DNA of 64,000 bases from Fen-1038 sp042408355 (GCA_042408355.1 JBHORD010000094.1:19583-83582); one strand, 5' to 3'; positions 8,711 to 19,119 are shown, counted from the first letter of the stretch. Numbers and translations are program-made. Notes: generated by a model not told the origin, from the sequence alone.

Positions 8711-11700
8711 ATGGCGTCTACTTTGCCCCGCAAGAATTACGCAAGAATTCCCGTAAGGCTCGATCTTCCCAATTTAATTGACATACAACTTGATTCATTC
8801 GAACGACTTAAGGCGGAGGGCCTCGGCGATCTTTTCCACGAGGTCTCGCCGATTGAGTCTTATAACAAGGGAATGAAGTTGTTCTTCCCAAGCCGCAGTC
8901 CCGAGTCGAAACAATGGGGCCTGAAATACTGGTTTGGGGAGCCGAAACATTCCATCGAAGAATGCGTGGAACGCGATCTCACGTATGCCAGCCCGTTATA
9001 TGTTTCGGTTTTACTGGCTGGCCCCGATGTTCCAGAACCCATTAAACAGGATATCTTTCTCGGCGACTTCCCCGAGATGACCGACAAGGGCACGTTCATT
9101 ATTAATGGAACGGAGCGCGTTGTCGTCTCGCAGTTGATCCGCTCGCCGGGCGTGTATTTTGAGGCGCCTACTGACCGCGCCACGGGACGTCCGCTGGCGA
9201 TGGCAAAACTGATTCCCGACCGCGGCGCGTGGATGGAGTTCGAAACGCGCAAGAGCGATTACATCATTTTGAAATTCAATCGCAAGCGCACCGTACCGAT
9301 TACTGTATTCCTGCGGGCGCTGGCGGCGGTCAGCGATGGAACAAAGGACTCGCCGCTGAAGACCGGCTCGGACGAAGAGATACTTGCGATTTTCCAGGAC
9401 GTTGACAACAATCCGGATCGCATGTTCATCTCGTCAACGCTGAAGCAGGAACCCGAATGGGATCTTTCCGGCGGTTTGACGATTGCAGAAGCCGCGCTGA
9501 TCGAGTTCTTCCGCAGGATGCGCCCGGGCGATCCCGCTACATTGGAAAACGCCAAGCAATTCCTCGAAGAGCAGTTGTTTGATCAGCGCCACTATGATCT
9601 TGAGCGGGTGGGCCGCTATAAATTGAATCAAAAGCTGGATCTGAACATTCCCATCCCGCATCGCACGGTGACGAAGAACGATGTGATTCGGTTGATCCGC
9701 CGCATGATTCAGATCAACAATGGCGTTGAACCGCCGGATGATATTGATCATCTCGGCAATCGCCGCGTCAAGACGAATGGCGAGTTGATTCAAAACAAAT
9801 TGCGCATTGGCCTGCGGCGCATGGAACGCGTCATCAAAGAACGCATGTCGATTCGCGATCAGGAGCAACTCTCGCCGGTGACGCTGGTCAACATTCGCCC
9901 GGTGGTGGCGGCGTTGCGCGAATTCTTTGGCTCGAGCCAATTGAGCCAGTTCATGGATCAGACCAATCCGTTGGCGGAGTTACGTAACAAGCGAACGCTG
10001 TCCGCCCTGGGTCCGGGAGGGTTGCGGCGTGAGCGCGCCGGCTTCGATGTTCGCGATGTGCATCACTCCCATTATGGACGTATTTGTCCCATCGAAACGC
10101 CCGAAGGTCCGAACATCGGTTTGATTGGGCGTCTGGCCTCGTTCGCACGCGTCAATGAATATGGATTCATTGAAACACCGTATCGAAAGGTGTTCAAGTC
10201 TTTGCCGGCCGACGATGAACGACTCGTGGGACGCACTTTGCGCGAGGCAGTCATAGACCCCAAGACCGAAGAAAAAATTGCCAAGGCTGGGGAGGTGATC
10301 GACTCCCGGCTTGCCAGACGCCTGGCGAAGATCGGCAATGAAGTGCCTGTGGTGCCGTTCGTTTCCGATCAGGTTGATTATCTTTCGGCAGATGCGGAGG
10401 ACAAGTTCGTCATCGCACAAGCCAATGCGCCTTTAACGGAAAATAATGAGTTTATCCGCGAGCGCATTTCCTGCCGTTATCACTCCGGCTTCTTGTTCGC
10501 AAATCCCGAACAGATTGATTATATGGACGTGGCGCCGCATCAGGTGGTGGGCATCAGCGCCGCGCTCATTCCGTTCCTTGAACACGATGACGCCAACCGC
10601 GCCTTGATGGGTTCGAACATGCAGGCGCAGGCTGTCCCGTTGGTGCGGCCGGAGATTCCATTGGTGTCAACCGGCATGGAGCGCGCAGCCGCGTGGTATT
10701 CTGGTCAGGTGGTTGTGGCGGAGGAAAGCGGCGAGGTTGTCTCAGTCACCGGAAGCAAGATTGTGGTCAAGGAACGAAAAGGCGGAATGCACACCTATCA
10801 GCTCCGCAAATATCAACGCTCGAATCAGTCCACGTGTATTGACCAGCGTCCATCGGTGGTCAAAGGCCAGATTATCAAGAAGGGCGACATCATCGCCGAC
10901 TCTTCCTCGACGGAAAGCGGCCAGCTGGCCCTCGGCCAAAACGTCGTTGTGGCTTTCCTCTCGTGGGAGGGCGGCAACTTTGAAGATGCAGTTCTCCTCT
11001 CTGAGCGGCTGGTGCAGGATGACCGCTTTACCTCCGTGCATATTGAAAAATATGAAGTTGAAGCGCGCGATACGAAACTTGGTCCAGAAGAAATCACGCG
11101 CGATATTCCCAACGTAGGCGAAGACGCCATCAAAGACCTCGATGAGAACGGAATCATCCGTATCGGCGCGGAAGTTGGACCGAACGATATTCTGGTTGGC
11201 AAGATCACGCCGAAGGGCGAAAAGGAACTGACCCCCGAAGAACGATTGTTGCGTGCAATCTTTGGCGAAAAGTCTCGCGACGTAAAAGATACCTCGCTGC
11301 GAATGCCGCACGGCGAACGCGGCAAAGTCGTGGATGTAAAGGTTTTCACGCGTGAAGATAATGCCGATCTATCCGCAGGCGTGGATATGATGGTGCGCGT
11401 CTCGGTCGCTCAACGCCGCAAGATCACGGCAGGCGATAAAATGGCCGGGCGGCATGGCAATAAAGGCGTGGTCTCCAAAGTTGTCCCGGTGGAAGATATG
11501 CCGTTCCTTGAAGATGGTACGCCGGTTGATATCATTTTGAATCCGTTGGGCGTTCCGGGACGTATGAACATTGGCCAGGTGTTGGAAGTTCATCTTGGCT
11601 GGGCGGCAAAGCGGCTGGGATTCCGGGCGGTGACCCCGGTGTTCGACGGCGCTACCGAAGAGCAGATCGAGGCCGAACTGGCGCGCGCATGGATCGTGGA

Positions 11701-12616
11701 TCAGGCCTGGAAAGAGGCAGGGCAAAAAGCCTGGGAATGGATCAAGGAACAGGAATATGATCCCGAATCGATCCAGGATGATGATGAAGTCCGCCGCCTT
11801 TATTTGGAATCGTGGCTTGGTAAGCGCAAATACGATGTCTATAGTTTGAACGACGTGAATTATGCGCGTCATGCGGCCGCGCGCGAATGGCTGCGCGACA
11901 AGGAATATGACGCAAAATTGATTCTGTCCACTTTGGATGAGGAGGTCGCGCAGCGCGACCCGGAATCTGATCAGGCTGCGATCCGCGCCTGTTTGCGATT
12001 GTGGATGGAAAGCCTCGGTTACACCAAACGCGTCGCCGATTCGAATTTGATGGCGGCGGCGCAGGATGTGATGCGTGAGACGGGGATCCCGATGCCGATT
12101 CTTGGCAAGCAAATCCTGCGCGACGGTAAAACCGGACAGCCCTATGATCAACCGGTCACCGTTGGCGTAATGACGATCCTTAAACTTCATCACCTGGTTG
12201 AAGACAAAGTCCACGCGCGTTCGACGGGTCCGTACAGTCTTGTTACACAGCAACCGCTTGGCGGCAAGGCTCAATTTGGCGGTCAGCGCTTCGGCGAAAT
12301 GGAAGTGTGGGCGCTGGAAGCTTACGGCGCGGCCTATACGTTGCAGGAAATGTTGACCGTTAAATCCGATGATGTTCAAGGACGCGTAAATACGTACGAA
12401 GCCATTGTCAAGGGTGAGCCAATTGAAGAGCCAAGCATTCCCGCCTCGTTCCGTGTGTTGGTTAAAGAGCTTCAATCACTCGGTCTTGCCGTTGAGGCAA
12501 TAAACGAGGATGGAGAGGTGATTAGATTTGGCAAGGATGAAGAGAAAAGCCACCCGGCAAAGATTCCCACAGGACTTATGGAATTGGGCGCCGAAGGCGG
12601 CGATGGTAAAAAATAA
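8711..12616 (+). CDS. rpoB: DNA-directed RNA polymerase subunit beta
   Basis: This is the catalytic-core beta subunit, 1301 residues. The rifampicin-pocket region (about 410-445) and the conserved RHGNKG, PLGVPGRMNIGQ and TQQPLGGKAQFGGQRFGEME blocks are all present. The start is placed at 8711 (MASTLPRK) because AGGAG sits eight bases before it; an ATG at 8705 is only two bases from it. Two oddities stand out. The usual His-Lys-Arg-Arg of the rifampicin cluster reads Asn-Lys-Arg-Thr (residues 426-429). Between about residues 980 and 1130 there is an insertion of well over 100 residues, built of Trp-Leu/Ile-x-x-x-x-Tyr-Asp repeats, where the subunit is usually short. rpoC does not follow; an rpsL promoter and terminator do. 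Confidence 0.98.
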   Translation: MASTLPRKNYARIPVRLDLPNLIDIQLDSFERLKAEGLGDLFHEVSPIESYNKGMKLFFPSRSPESKQWGLKYWFGEPKHSIEECVERDLTYASPLYVSVLLAGPDVPEPIKQDIFLGDFPEMTDKGTFIINGTERVVVSQLIRSPGVYFEAPTDRATGRPLAMAKLIPDRGAWMEFETRKSDYIILKFNRKRTVPITVFLRALAAVSDGTKDSPLKTGSDEEILAIFQDVDNNPDRMFISSTLKQEPEWDLSGGLTIAEAALIEFFRRMRPGDPATLENAKQFLEEQLFDQRHYDLERVGRYKLNQKLDLNIPIPHRTVTKNDVIRLIRRMIQINNGVEPPDDIDHLGNRRVKTNGELIQNKLRIGLRRMERVIKERMSIRDQEQLSPVTLVNIRPVVAALREFFGSSQLSQFMDQTNPLAELRNKRTLSALGPGGLRRERAGFDVRDVHHSHYGRICPIETPEGPNIGLIGRLASFARVNEYGFIETPYRKVFKSLPADDERLVGRTLREAVIDPKTEEKIAKAGEVIDSRLARRLAKIGNEVPVVPFVSDQVDYLSADAEDKFVIAQANAPLTENNEFIRERISCRYHSGFLFANPEQIDYMDVAPHQVVGISAALIPFLEHDDANRALMGSNMQAQAVPLVRPEIPLVSTGMERAAAWYSGQVVVAEESGEVVSVTGSKIVVKERKGGMHTYQLRKYQRSNQSTCIDQRPSVVKGQIIKKGDIIADSSSTESGQLALGQNVVVAFLSWEGGNFEDAVLLSERLVQDDRFTSVHIEKYEVEARDTKLGPEEITRDIPNVGEDAIKDLDENGIIRIGAEVGPNDILVGKITPKGEKELTPEERLLRAIFGEKSRDVKDTSLRMPHGERGKVVDVKVFTREDNADLSAGVDMMVRVSVAQRRKITAGDKMAGRHGNKGVVSKVVPVEDMPFLEDGTPVDIILNPLGVPGRMNIGQVLEVHLGWAAKRLGFRAVTPVFDGATEEQIEAELARAWIVDQAWKEAGQKAWEWIKEQEYDPESIQDDDEVRRLYLESWLGKRKYDVYSLNDVNYARHAAAREWLRDKEYDAKLILSTLDEEVAQRDPESDQAAIRACLRLWMESLGYTKRVADSNLMAAAQDVMRETGIPMPILGKQILRDGKTGQPYDQPVTVGVMTILKLHHLVEDKVHARSTGPYSLVTQQPLGGKAQFGGQRFGEMEVWALEAYGAAYTLQEMLTVKSDDVQGRVNTYEAIVKGEPIEEPSIPASFRVLVKELQSLGLAVEAINEDGEVIRFGKDEEKSHPAKIPTGLMELGAEGGDGKK

Positions 12617-12627
12617 CGCGTTTATTC

Positions 12628-12656
12628 TTGACTTACTAAAAACCGCATGTTAGAAT
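12628..12656 (+). promoter_or_regulatory. Promoter of the rpsL operon
   Basis: The -35 TTGACT (12628-12633) and -10 TAGAAT (12651-12656) have a 17-bp spacer and lie just after the rpoB stop. Together with the terminator-like hairpin downstream this gives the rpsL unit its own control. Confidence 0.8.
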
Positions 12657-12658
12657 AA

Positions 12659-12750
12659 CCCGCCGTTATTAATGAGGCGGGCATAGATATCCCCCGCTAA
12701 AATGGCAGCTACAAATGAGGCCATCGTCATCGTCCAGGATGGCCTCATTT
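12659..12750 (+). promoter_or_regulatory. rpsL leader with hairpin and terminator/attenuator
   Basis: After the promoter come a first hairpin (CCCGCC / GGCGGG, about 12659-12682) and then a 13-bp perfect hairpin AAATGAGGCCATC / GATGGCCTCATTT (12713-12750) ending in ATTTCTT. The second either ends rpoB transcripts or attenuates rpsL transcripts, because it lies between the rpsL promoter and start codon. The T tract is short, so attenuation strength is uncertain. Confidence 0.6.
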
Positions 12751-12794
12751 CTTGCAAATAGTCTTTGTGAAAGAATCTGTAATCGGAGGCGAAC

Positions 12795-13211
12795 GTGCCG
12801 ACAGTCAATCAAATGGTCCGCAAGGGCCGCAAGAATAAGAAATCCAAAAGCAAGGCTCCTGCGTTGCAGTATACGTTGAACAGTCACAAGCAACGCCGCA
12901 TACGGCAGGCGAAAGGCGCTCCGCAGAAGCGCGGCGTCTGCACCGTGGTTCGTACGATGACGCCCAAGAAACCAAATTCGGCGTTACGCAAAATCGCGCG
13001 CGTGCGTCTGACCAACGGCATTGAGGTCACAGCATATATTCCCGGCGAGGGCCATCAACTGCAGGAACACTCTGTAGTGTTGGTGCGCGGTGGACGTGTC
13101 AAGGATTTGCCGGGTGTGCGTTATCACATCGTGCGCGGCTCGCTGGACCCTACCGGCGTCGCGAATCGCAAGCAGGGCCGCTCGAAGTACGGCGCGAAGC
13201 GTCCGAAGTAA
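12795..13211 (+). CDS. rpsL: 30S ribosomal protein S12
   Basis: S12 sits at the decoding centre of the small subunit. The 138-residue sequence has the invariant TPKKPNSALRKIARVRL and the PGVRYHIVRG loop, where streptomycin-resistance substitutions would occur. Both lysine-bearing positions look wild type. Translation starts at GTG (12795) after GGAGG. S12 is normally about 124-140 residues, so the length is ordinary. It heads the group rpsL-rpsG-fusA-tuf. Confidence 0.97.
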   Translation: MPTVNQMVRKGRKNKKSKSKAPALQYTLNSHKQRRIRQAKGAPQKRGVCTVVRTMTPKKPNSALRKIARVRLTNGIEVTAYIPGEGHQLQEHSVVLVRGGRVKDLPGVRYHIVRGSLDPTGVANRKQGRSKYGAKRPK

Positions 13212-13229
13212 TCAAACGGAGAATACGGA

Positions 13230-13697
13230 ATGAGACGAGGAACTCCTGAACGGCGACCCATCCCGCCGGATATGCGTTATAACAGCGTTCAAGTTCAGAC
13301 GATGATTCAGCATATCATGAAGCGCGGCAAGAAAAGCACTGCCACGCATTTGATTTATTCCGCTATGGACCTGATCAAAGAGCGAACGGAGAAGAATCCC
13401 TTGGAAATCTTCGACGCGGCTCTCAAAAACGTGGGGCCGGCGATGGAAGTCCGCCCGCGGCGTGTGGGCGGCGCAACCTATCAGGTGCCAATGGAAGTCT
13501 CAGCAGACCGCCGCACGACGCTGGCGATTCGCTGGATTTTGTCTGCCGCGCGCGAACGCAGCGGGCAGTCGTTCCCCGAAAAACTTGCCTCTGAACTGAT
13601 TGATGCATCGAACGAGCAGGGCGCGGCAATTCGCAAACGCGACGAGACGCATAAGATGGCCGAGGCCAATCGAGCGTTCTCTCATTATCGTATCTAA
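13230..13697 (+). CDS. rpsG: 30S ribosomal protein S7
   Basis: S7 nucleates assembly of the 30S head and contacts E-site tRNA. The 155-residue product has the family's start MRRGTPERRPIPPD, the RVGGATYQVPMEV beta-hairpin and the C-terminal MAEANRAFSHYRI. It starts 19 bases after rpsL with GGAG upstream, so the two are co-transcribed, as in the str operon of other bacteria. Confidence 0.97.
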   Translation: MRRGTPERRPIPPDMRYNSVQVQTMIQHIMKRGKKSTATHLIYSAMDLIKERTEKNPLEIFDAALKNVGPAMEVRPRRVGGATYQVPMEVSADRRTTLAIRWILSAARERSGQSFPEKLASELIDASNEQGAAIRKRDETHKMAEANRAFSHYRI

Positions 13698-13729
13698 ACG
13701 CAAAAATTTTATTTATTGATTAGGAAAGA

Positions 13730-15802
13730 ATGGCACGCGAGCATCCGCTGGAAAAATATCGAAATATCGGGATTATCGCCCACATTGACGCCGGGAAAAC
13801 GACGACCACCGAGCGTATCTTGTTCTATACCGGAAAGACTCATCGCATCGGCTCTGTAGACGATGGGACAACAGTTACGGATTGGATGGAACAGGAACGC
13901 GAGCGCGGTATTACGATTGTTTCAGCGGCTATTTCTGCGGAGTGGAAAGGCTATCAAATCAATGTCATTGATACGCCCGGTCATATTGACTTCACCGCCG
14001 AAGTTCAGCGCTCACTGCGGGTTCTTGATGGCGGCGTTGTGATTTTTGATGCTGTCCAGGGTGTGGAGCCTCAGAGTGAAACCGTCTGGAGGCAGGCTGA
14101 CCGCTACGGCGTCCCGCGCATTTGCTTCGTTAACAAGATGGATCGCGTTGGGGCCTCCTATGAGCGCACCCTCCAGACCATCATTGACCGTCTCGGCGCA
14201 AATCCAATCCCCATGCAATTGCCCATTGGGTCGGAAGCTTCCTTTAAAGGCGCGGTTGATCTCCTGACCATGAAAGGTGTTGTGTGGGAAGACGATCTCG
14301 GCAAGGAACCCAGGGTCATTGATATTCCGGCGGATCTGCAGGAAGCCGCGCAAGAAGCGCGTCACCACATGGTCGAGAAGATCGCCGAGCTTGACGATCA
14401 CCTGACAGTAAAGTATTTGGAAGGCGCTGAAATCAGCGTTGACGAATTGAAAGCCGCCCTTCGCAAAGCCGTGATTGCTAATAAGGCGTATCCTGTCTTT
14501 TGTGGTTCTTCACTAAAGAATAAAGGCGTCCAGACGATGCTGGATGCCGTGATAGATTATTTGCCTTCTCCGGCTGATATTCCGTCTGTTAAAGGTTCCG
14601 AACCCGGCAGCAATGAACTTACGATTGAATTGCCTGCGAAAGATGATGCCCCTCTGAGCGCGCTGGTATTCAAAATTGTCACCGATCCGTACGTGGGACG
14701 TCTGGCGTATTTCCGCGTTTACTCCGGCGTGGTTTCGCAGGGACAGATGCTGATCAACTCGACGAAGGGAAAGCGCGAGCGCGTTGGGCGTTTGATACGT
14801 ATGCACGCCGATCGCCGTGAAGATATTACCGAAGTTCGCGCCGGAGACATCGGGGCGGCGCTCGGTTTCAAGGAAACTTTTACAGGCGATACGCTGTGCG
14901 ATACAAAGCAGATCGTCCTCGAGAGTATTTCGTTTCCGGAACCGGTCATTTCCATTGCAATTGAACCAAAGAGCACTGCCGATCAGGAAAAGATGGGGGA
15001 GGCGCTTCGTAAGTTGTCTGAGGAAGATCCCACCTTTCGCGTCCGCTCTGATGAAAATACAGGCCAGACAATTATCTCAGGGATGGGCGAACTGCATCTT
15101 GACATTATCGTGGATCGCATGCTGCGTGAGTTCCGCGTGCAGGCCAATGTCGGCGCGCCGCGTGTGGCTTATCGCGAATCGATTACCCGCGCCGTCCCGG
15201 AAATCAATCATAAATATGCCAAACAATCCGGCGGACGCGGCATGTACGGCCATGTCGTGATTTCATTGGAGCCGGGCGAGCGCGGTTCCGGCGTTGTCTT
15301 TGAAAACAAAATTGTTGGCGGTGTGATCCCAAAAGAATTTATTCCCGCTGTTGAAAAAGGCATCCGGGAAGCCGCCGAAAGCGGAGTCGTGGCAGGATAC
15401 CCGGTAACTGATTTGAAAGTCACATTGTTCGACGGCTCTTTTCATGAAGTTGACTCGAACGAAATGGCGTTCAAGATGGCGGCATCCATGGCTTTCAAAG
15501 AAGGCGTGCAAAAGGGCGCCCCTGTTCTTCTTGAACCGATGATGAAAGTCGAAGTGGTCGTCCCGGAGGAATTTCTTGGCGATGTGATGGGACAGATCAA
15601 CAGCCGCCGCGGAAGTATCCAGGGCATGGAAATGCGTCCCGGCAACGCGCAGGCCATCCGTGCCATGGTGCCTTTGGCGGAAATGTTTGGGTATGCCACC
15701 CAGCTTCGCTCGGCCACGCAGGGACGCGGTGTCTTTAGTATGGAATTTGACCACTATGCGCCAGTGCCGCAATCAGTGGCCGAAGAAATTTTGCAACCGT
15801 AA
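13730..15802 (+). CDS. fusA: Elongation factor G
   Basis: EF-G is the translocation GTPase. The 690-residue protein has G1 AHIDAGKTT (near residue 17), G2 with RGITI, G3 DTPGHIDF, G4 NKMD, followed by domains II-V; the typical PVLLEPMMKVEVV and RRGSIQGM segments of domains IV-V are present. Length and order match bacterial EF-G. Codon use resembles rpoB and rpsL and contrasts sharply with the tuf gene 35 bases downstream. Confidence 0.98.
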   Translation: MAREHPLEKYRNIGIIAHIDAGKTTTTERILFYTGKTHRIGSVDDGTTVTDWMEQERERGITIVSAAISAEWKGYQINVIDTPGHIDFTAEVQRSLRVLDGGVVIFDAVQGVEPQSETVWRQADRYGVPRICFVNKMDRVGASYERTLQTIIDRLGANPIPMQLPIGSEASFKGAVDLLTMKGVVWEDDLGKEPRVIDIPADLQEAAQEARHHMVEKIAELDDHLTVKYLEGAEISVDELKAALRKAVIANKAYPVFCGSSLKNKGVQTMLDAVIDYLPSPADIPSVKGSEPGSNELTIELPAKDDAPLSALVFKIVTDPYVGRLAYFRVYSGVVSQGQMLINSTKGKRERVGRLIRMHADRREDITEVRAGDIGAALGFKETFTGDTLCDTKQIVLESISFPEPVISIAIEPKSTADQEKMGEALRKLSEEDPTFRVRSDENTGQTIISGMGELHLDIIVDRMLREFRVQANVGAPRVAYRESITRAVPEINHKYAKQSGGRGMYGHVVISLEPGERGSGVVFENKIVGGVIPKEFIPAVEKGIREAAESGVVAGYPVTDLKVTLFDGSFHEVDSNEMAFKMAASMAFKEGVQKGAPVLLEPMMKVEVVVPEEFLGDVMGQINSRRGSIQGMEMRPGNAQAIRAMVPLAEMFGYATQLRSATQGRGVFSMEFDHYAPVPQSVAEEILQP

Positions 15803-15837
15803 CCATTTTTCTTTTTCATAATCACAAGGAGTTCATT

Positions 15838-17037
<1,200 letters not shown>

Positions 17038-17058
17038 GAGAAGGTAAGGTAACAGGAG

Positions 17059-17229
17059 ATGGCTTCGAAAAAGAAAGATGTCCGTCCGGTAATTACGCTC
17101 CAATGCAGTGATTGCAAGGAACGGAATTACACGACCGAAAAGAATCGCCGCAACGACCCGAACAGACTCGAATTCAAAAAGTACTGTCCGCGTTGCAGGA
17201 AGCATACGCTTCATCGCGAAACAAAGTAG
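17059..17229 (+). CDS. rpmG: 50S ribosomal protein L33
   Basis: This 56-residue protein was found by translating the gap after tuf. It begins MASKKKDVRPVITLQCSDCK and ends HTLHRETK. The two pairs CSDC and CPRC form a zinc-ribbon, so this is the zinc-binding form of L33. GGAG precedes the ATG at 17059. It lies between tuf and tRNA-Trp, as rpmG-trnW-secE-nusG commonly does in bacteria. Confidence 0.95.
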   Translation: MASKKKDVRPVITLQCSDCKERNYTTEKNRRNDPNRLEFKKYCPRCRKHTLHRETK

Positions 17230-17265
17230 CGACACAATATTATTATTGTGTCGCTGCGGGACCGT

Positions 17266-17338
17266 AGGCCAGTAGCTCAATTGGTAGAGCACTCGTCTCC
17301 AAAACGAGCGGTTGTGGGTTCGATTCCTGCCTGGCCTG
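17266..17338 (+). tRNA. trnW: tRNA-Trp (CCA)
   Basis: A complete cloverleaf is visible: acceptor AGGCCAG / CTGGCCT, D-arm GCTC...GAGC, anticodon stem CTCGT / ACGAG with loop CTCCAAA (anticodon CCA), and T-loop TTCGATT. The 3' CCA is not encoded. Placement between rpmG and secE is the classic position of tRNA-Trp. Confidence 0.97.
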
Positions 17339-17401
17339 TATCATAAACATTGCTCACAACGAACTGCGGTTTTGTTGTAAAATCTCGAAAGGAGTTTGGC
17401 C

Positions 17402-17608
17402 TTGGCTGAACGAGCAAAAAAACAGAACGCCATCCAGCGTTATTTTAGCGAGACCATGGGTGAGTTGCGAAAGGTTTCATGGCCAACCTGGCCGGAAGCC
17501 TATCAATTAACAATTCTGGTGCTCATTGTCATGGTGGCAATGGGCGTTTTCCTGAGCCTTGTGGATTATGGAGTCAACCGATTATTGAATTTTGCGTTGG
17601 GCATCTAA
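17402..17608 (+). CDS. secE: Preprotein translocase subunit SecE
   Basis: SecE clamps SecY in the Sec translocon. The 68-residue product has an amphipathic N-terminal part (SETMGELRKVSWPTWPEA, the hallmark KVxWP motif) and one transmembrane helix (about 38-60). I chose the TTG at 17402 because GGAG lies seven bases upstream; a TTG at 17396 would be one base from it. It is followed closely by nusG. Confidence 0.92.
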   Translation: MAERAKKQNAIQRYFSETMGELRKVSWPTWPEAYQLTILVLIVMVAMGVFLSLVDYGVNRLLNFALGI

Positions 17609-17630
17609 TCGGCTGGCGTCTTGAGGAATG

Positions 17631-18482
17631 ATGAACGTGCAGGAACCCGAAGAGCAATTCGACAGCGAATCGCTCGAACCGAAAATGGAAAATGCTGACG
17701 AGCCGCAGGCTCCGCCGGTGGATTCTGCGCGGGACGAGATTCCTGCCGAAGAAGCGCGAACAGAATCTTCCGTCCGGGGTGAAGCGCCCGCCTCTACTCC
17801 GGACTTGGAGTCTGGTTCTGAATTAGATTCCGTTCTCCCGTCTGATAACGAATCCGAAATGGAAGCGGAGGCTCCAGCCGCCCAGCCGAAGCGTGAATAC
17901 GCTTCAGCGCGATCGCGGAGCGGCGAGATGGCTCAAGTCGAAGTGCCGCCCGATGCCTCGGAGCCGGCCTGGTATGTAATCCATTGTTATTCGGGTTACG
18001 AGAATAAGGTCCGACATAATCTTGAACAACGCATCGAGACGATGGGTATGAAGGATAAGATCTTCGATGTGGTTGTTCCGACGCAGGAAGAGATCGAAGT
18101 GCGCGATGGGAAACGCCGCACGGTGGAGCGCCACATTTTTCCGGGTTATGTTTTGGTGAACATGAAGCTTTCGGAAGAATCGTGGTACGTGGTTCGCAAC
18201 ACCCCGGGCGTAACCGGTTTCGTCGGCATGGGCAATATGCCCACGCCATTGCGGCCTGAGGAAGTATCGCAGATCATCAAACGGATGGAAGCCGAAGCGC
18301 CGACCGTTAAAGTCACATTCAAAGTCGGCGAACGCGTTCGAATCATTGACGGGCCATTCAACGATTTCCGCGGCACGGTTTCGGAAATTGACATGGAACG
18401 TACGAAGGTGCGGGTGATGGTGTCGTTTTTCGGGCGTGAGACACCGGTGGAATTGGATTTCCTGCAAGTCGAAAAATCGTAA
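17631..18482 (+). CDS. nusG: Transcription termination/antitermination protein NusG with acidic N-terminal extension
   Basis: NusG binds RNA polymerase and links it to Rho or ribosomal S10. The 283-residue protein has an NGN domain (about 115-235: WYVIHCYSGYENKV..., GYVLVNMKL, PGVTGFVG) and a C-terminal KOW domain (about 235-283: GERVRIIDGPFNDFRGTV). The first 110 residues are an Asp/Glu/Pro/Ser/Ala-rich, apparently disordered extension absent from short NusG proteins such as that of E. coli. The start is ATG 17628 or 17631; spacing to GAGG favours 17631. It sits between secE and rplK. Confidence 0.95.
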   Translation: MNVQEPEEQFDSESLEPKMENADEPQAPPVDSARDEIPAEEARTESSVRGEAPASTPDLESGSELDSVLPSDNESEMEAEAPAAQPKREYASARSRSGEMAQVEVPPDASEPAWYVIHCYSGYENKVRHNLEQRIETMGMKDKIFDVVVPTQEEIEVRDGKRRTVERHIFPGYVLVNMKLSEESWYVVRNTPGVTGFVGMGNMPTPLRPEEVSQIIKRMEAEAPTVKVTFKVGERVRIIDGPFNDFRGTVSEIDMERTKVRVMVSFFGRETPVELDFLQVEKS

Positions 18483-18567
18483 TTTGTAAATCACATTGAA
18501 CTGCAAGGTTTGATGTTGAGTGGGAGTGGCGCCGAGGCGCCACGCCAAAACCACGAAGGAGTCAAGT

Positions 18568-18993
18568 ATGGCAAAGAAACTAAAAGCAATTGTTCGGCTC
18601 CAGCTTGAAGCTGGAAAAGCCAATCCGGCGCCGCCGGTCGGCCCGGCATTGGCGGGTCATGGTATCAACATCATGGCTTTTTGCAAAGAGTACAACGCGC
18701 GCACGTCCAATCGTCCGGGAGAGGTTCTGCCGGCGGAAATTACCGTTTATAGCGACGGTTCATTTACATTTGTGTTGAAGACGCCTCCGGCTGCGGTCTT
18801 GCTCCGAAAAGCCGCAGGCGTGGAAAAAGGTTCCGGCGTGCCGAACAAAGATAAGGTCGGCAAGGTGACGCGCAAACAAGTCCGCGAGATCGCCGAACTT
18901 AAGATGAAAGATTTGAATGCAATTGATATCGAAGGCGCAGTGAAGCAGATCGAAGGTACGGCGCGTTCGATGGGAATCAATGTAGTAGATTAA
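18568..18993 (+). CDS. rplK: 50S ribosomal protein L11
   Basis: L11 forms the GTPase-associated centre with the L10/L12 stalk. The 141 residues match the family length. KAIVRLQLEAGKANPAPPVG, GHGINIMAFCKEYNA and the C-terminal rRNA-binding domain ending in IEGTARSMGINV are all present. The ATG at 18568 follows GAAGGAG. An in-frame upstream start at 18520 is not needed. Confidence 0.97.
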   Translation: MAKKLKAIVRLQLEAGKANPAPPVGPALAGHGINIMAFCKEYNARTSNRPGEVLPAEITVYSDGSFTFVLKTPPAAVLLRKAAGVEKGSGVPNKDKVGKVTRKQVREIAELKMKDLNAIDIEGAVKQIEGTARSMGINVVD

Positions 18994-19119
18994 TTGTGGG
19001 AGGGCTGGTAGTTTCGTAGTTGCTTCGACGTGTAGTTTCTTGGCCGCAGGCTGAAAACCATTTGAGGGCCAAACCGCGCAGCTACCCAACTGACACCCGC
19101 TAACACCACGGAGGATAAA

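Noticed and set aside
11369..12475. A 368-codon minus-strand ORF inside rpoB
   Set aside because: Its product is His/Arg/Phe-rich shadow sequence and rpoB is unmistakable on the other strand.
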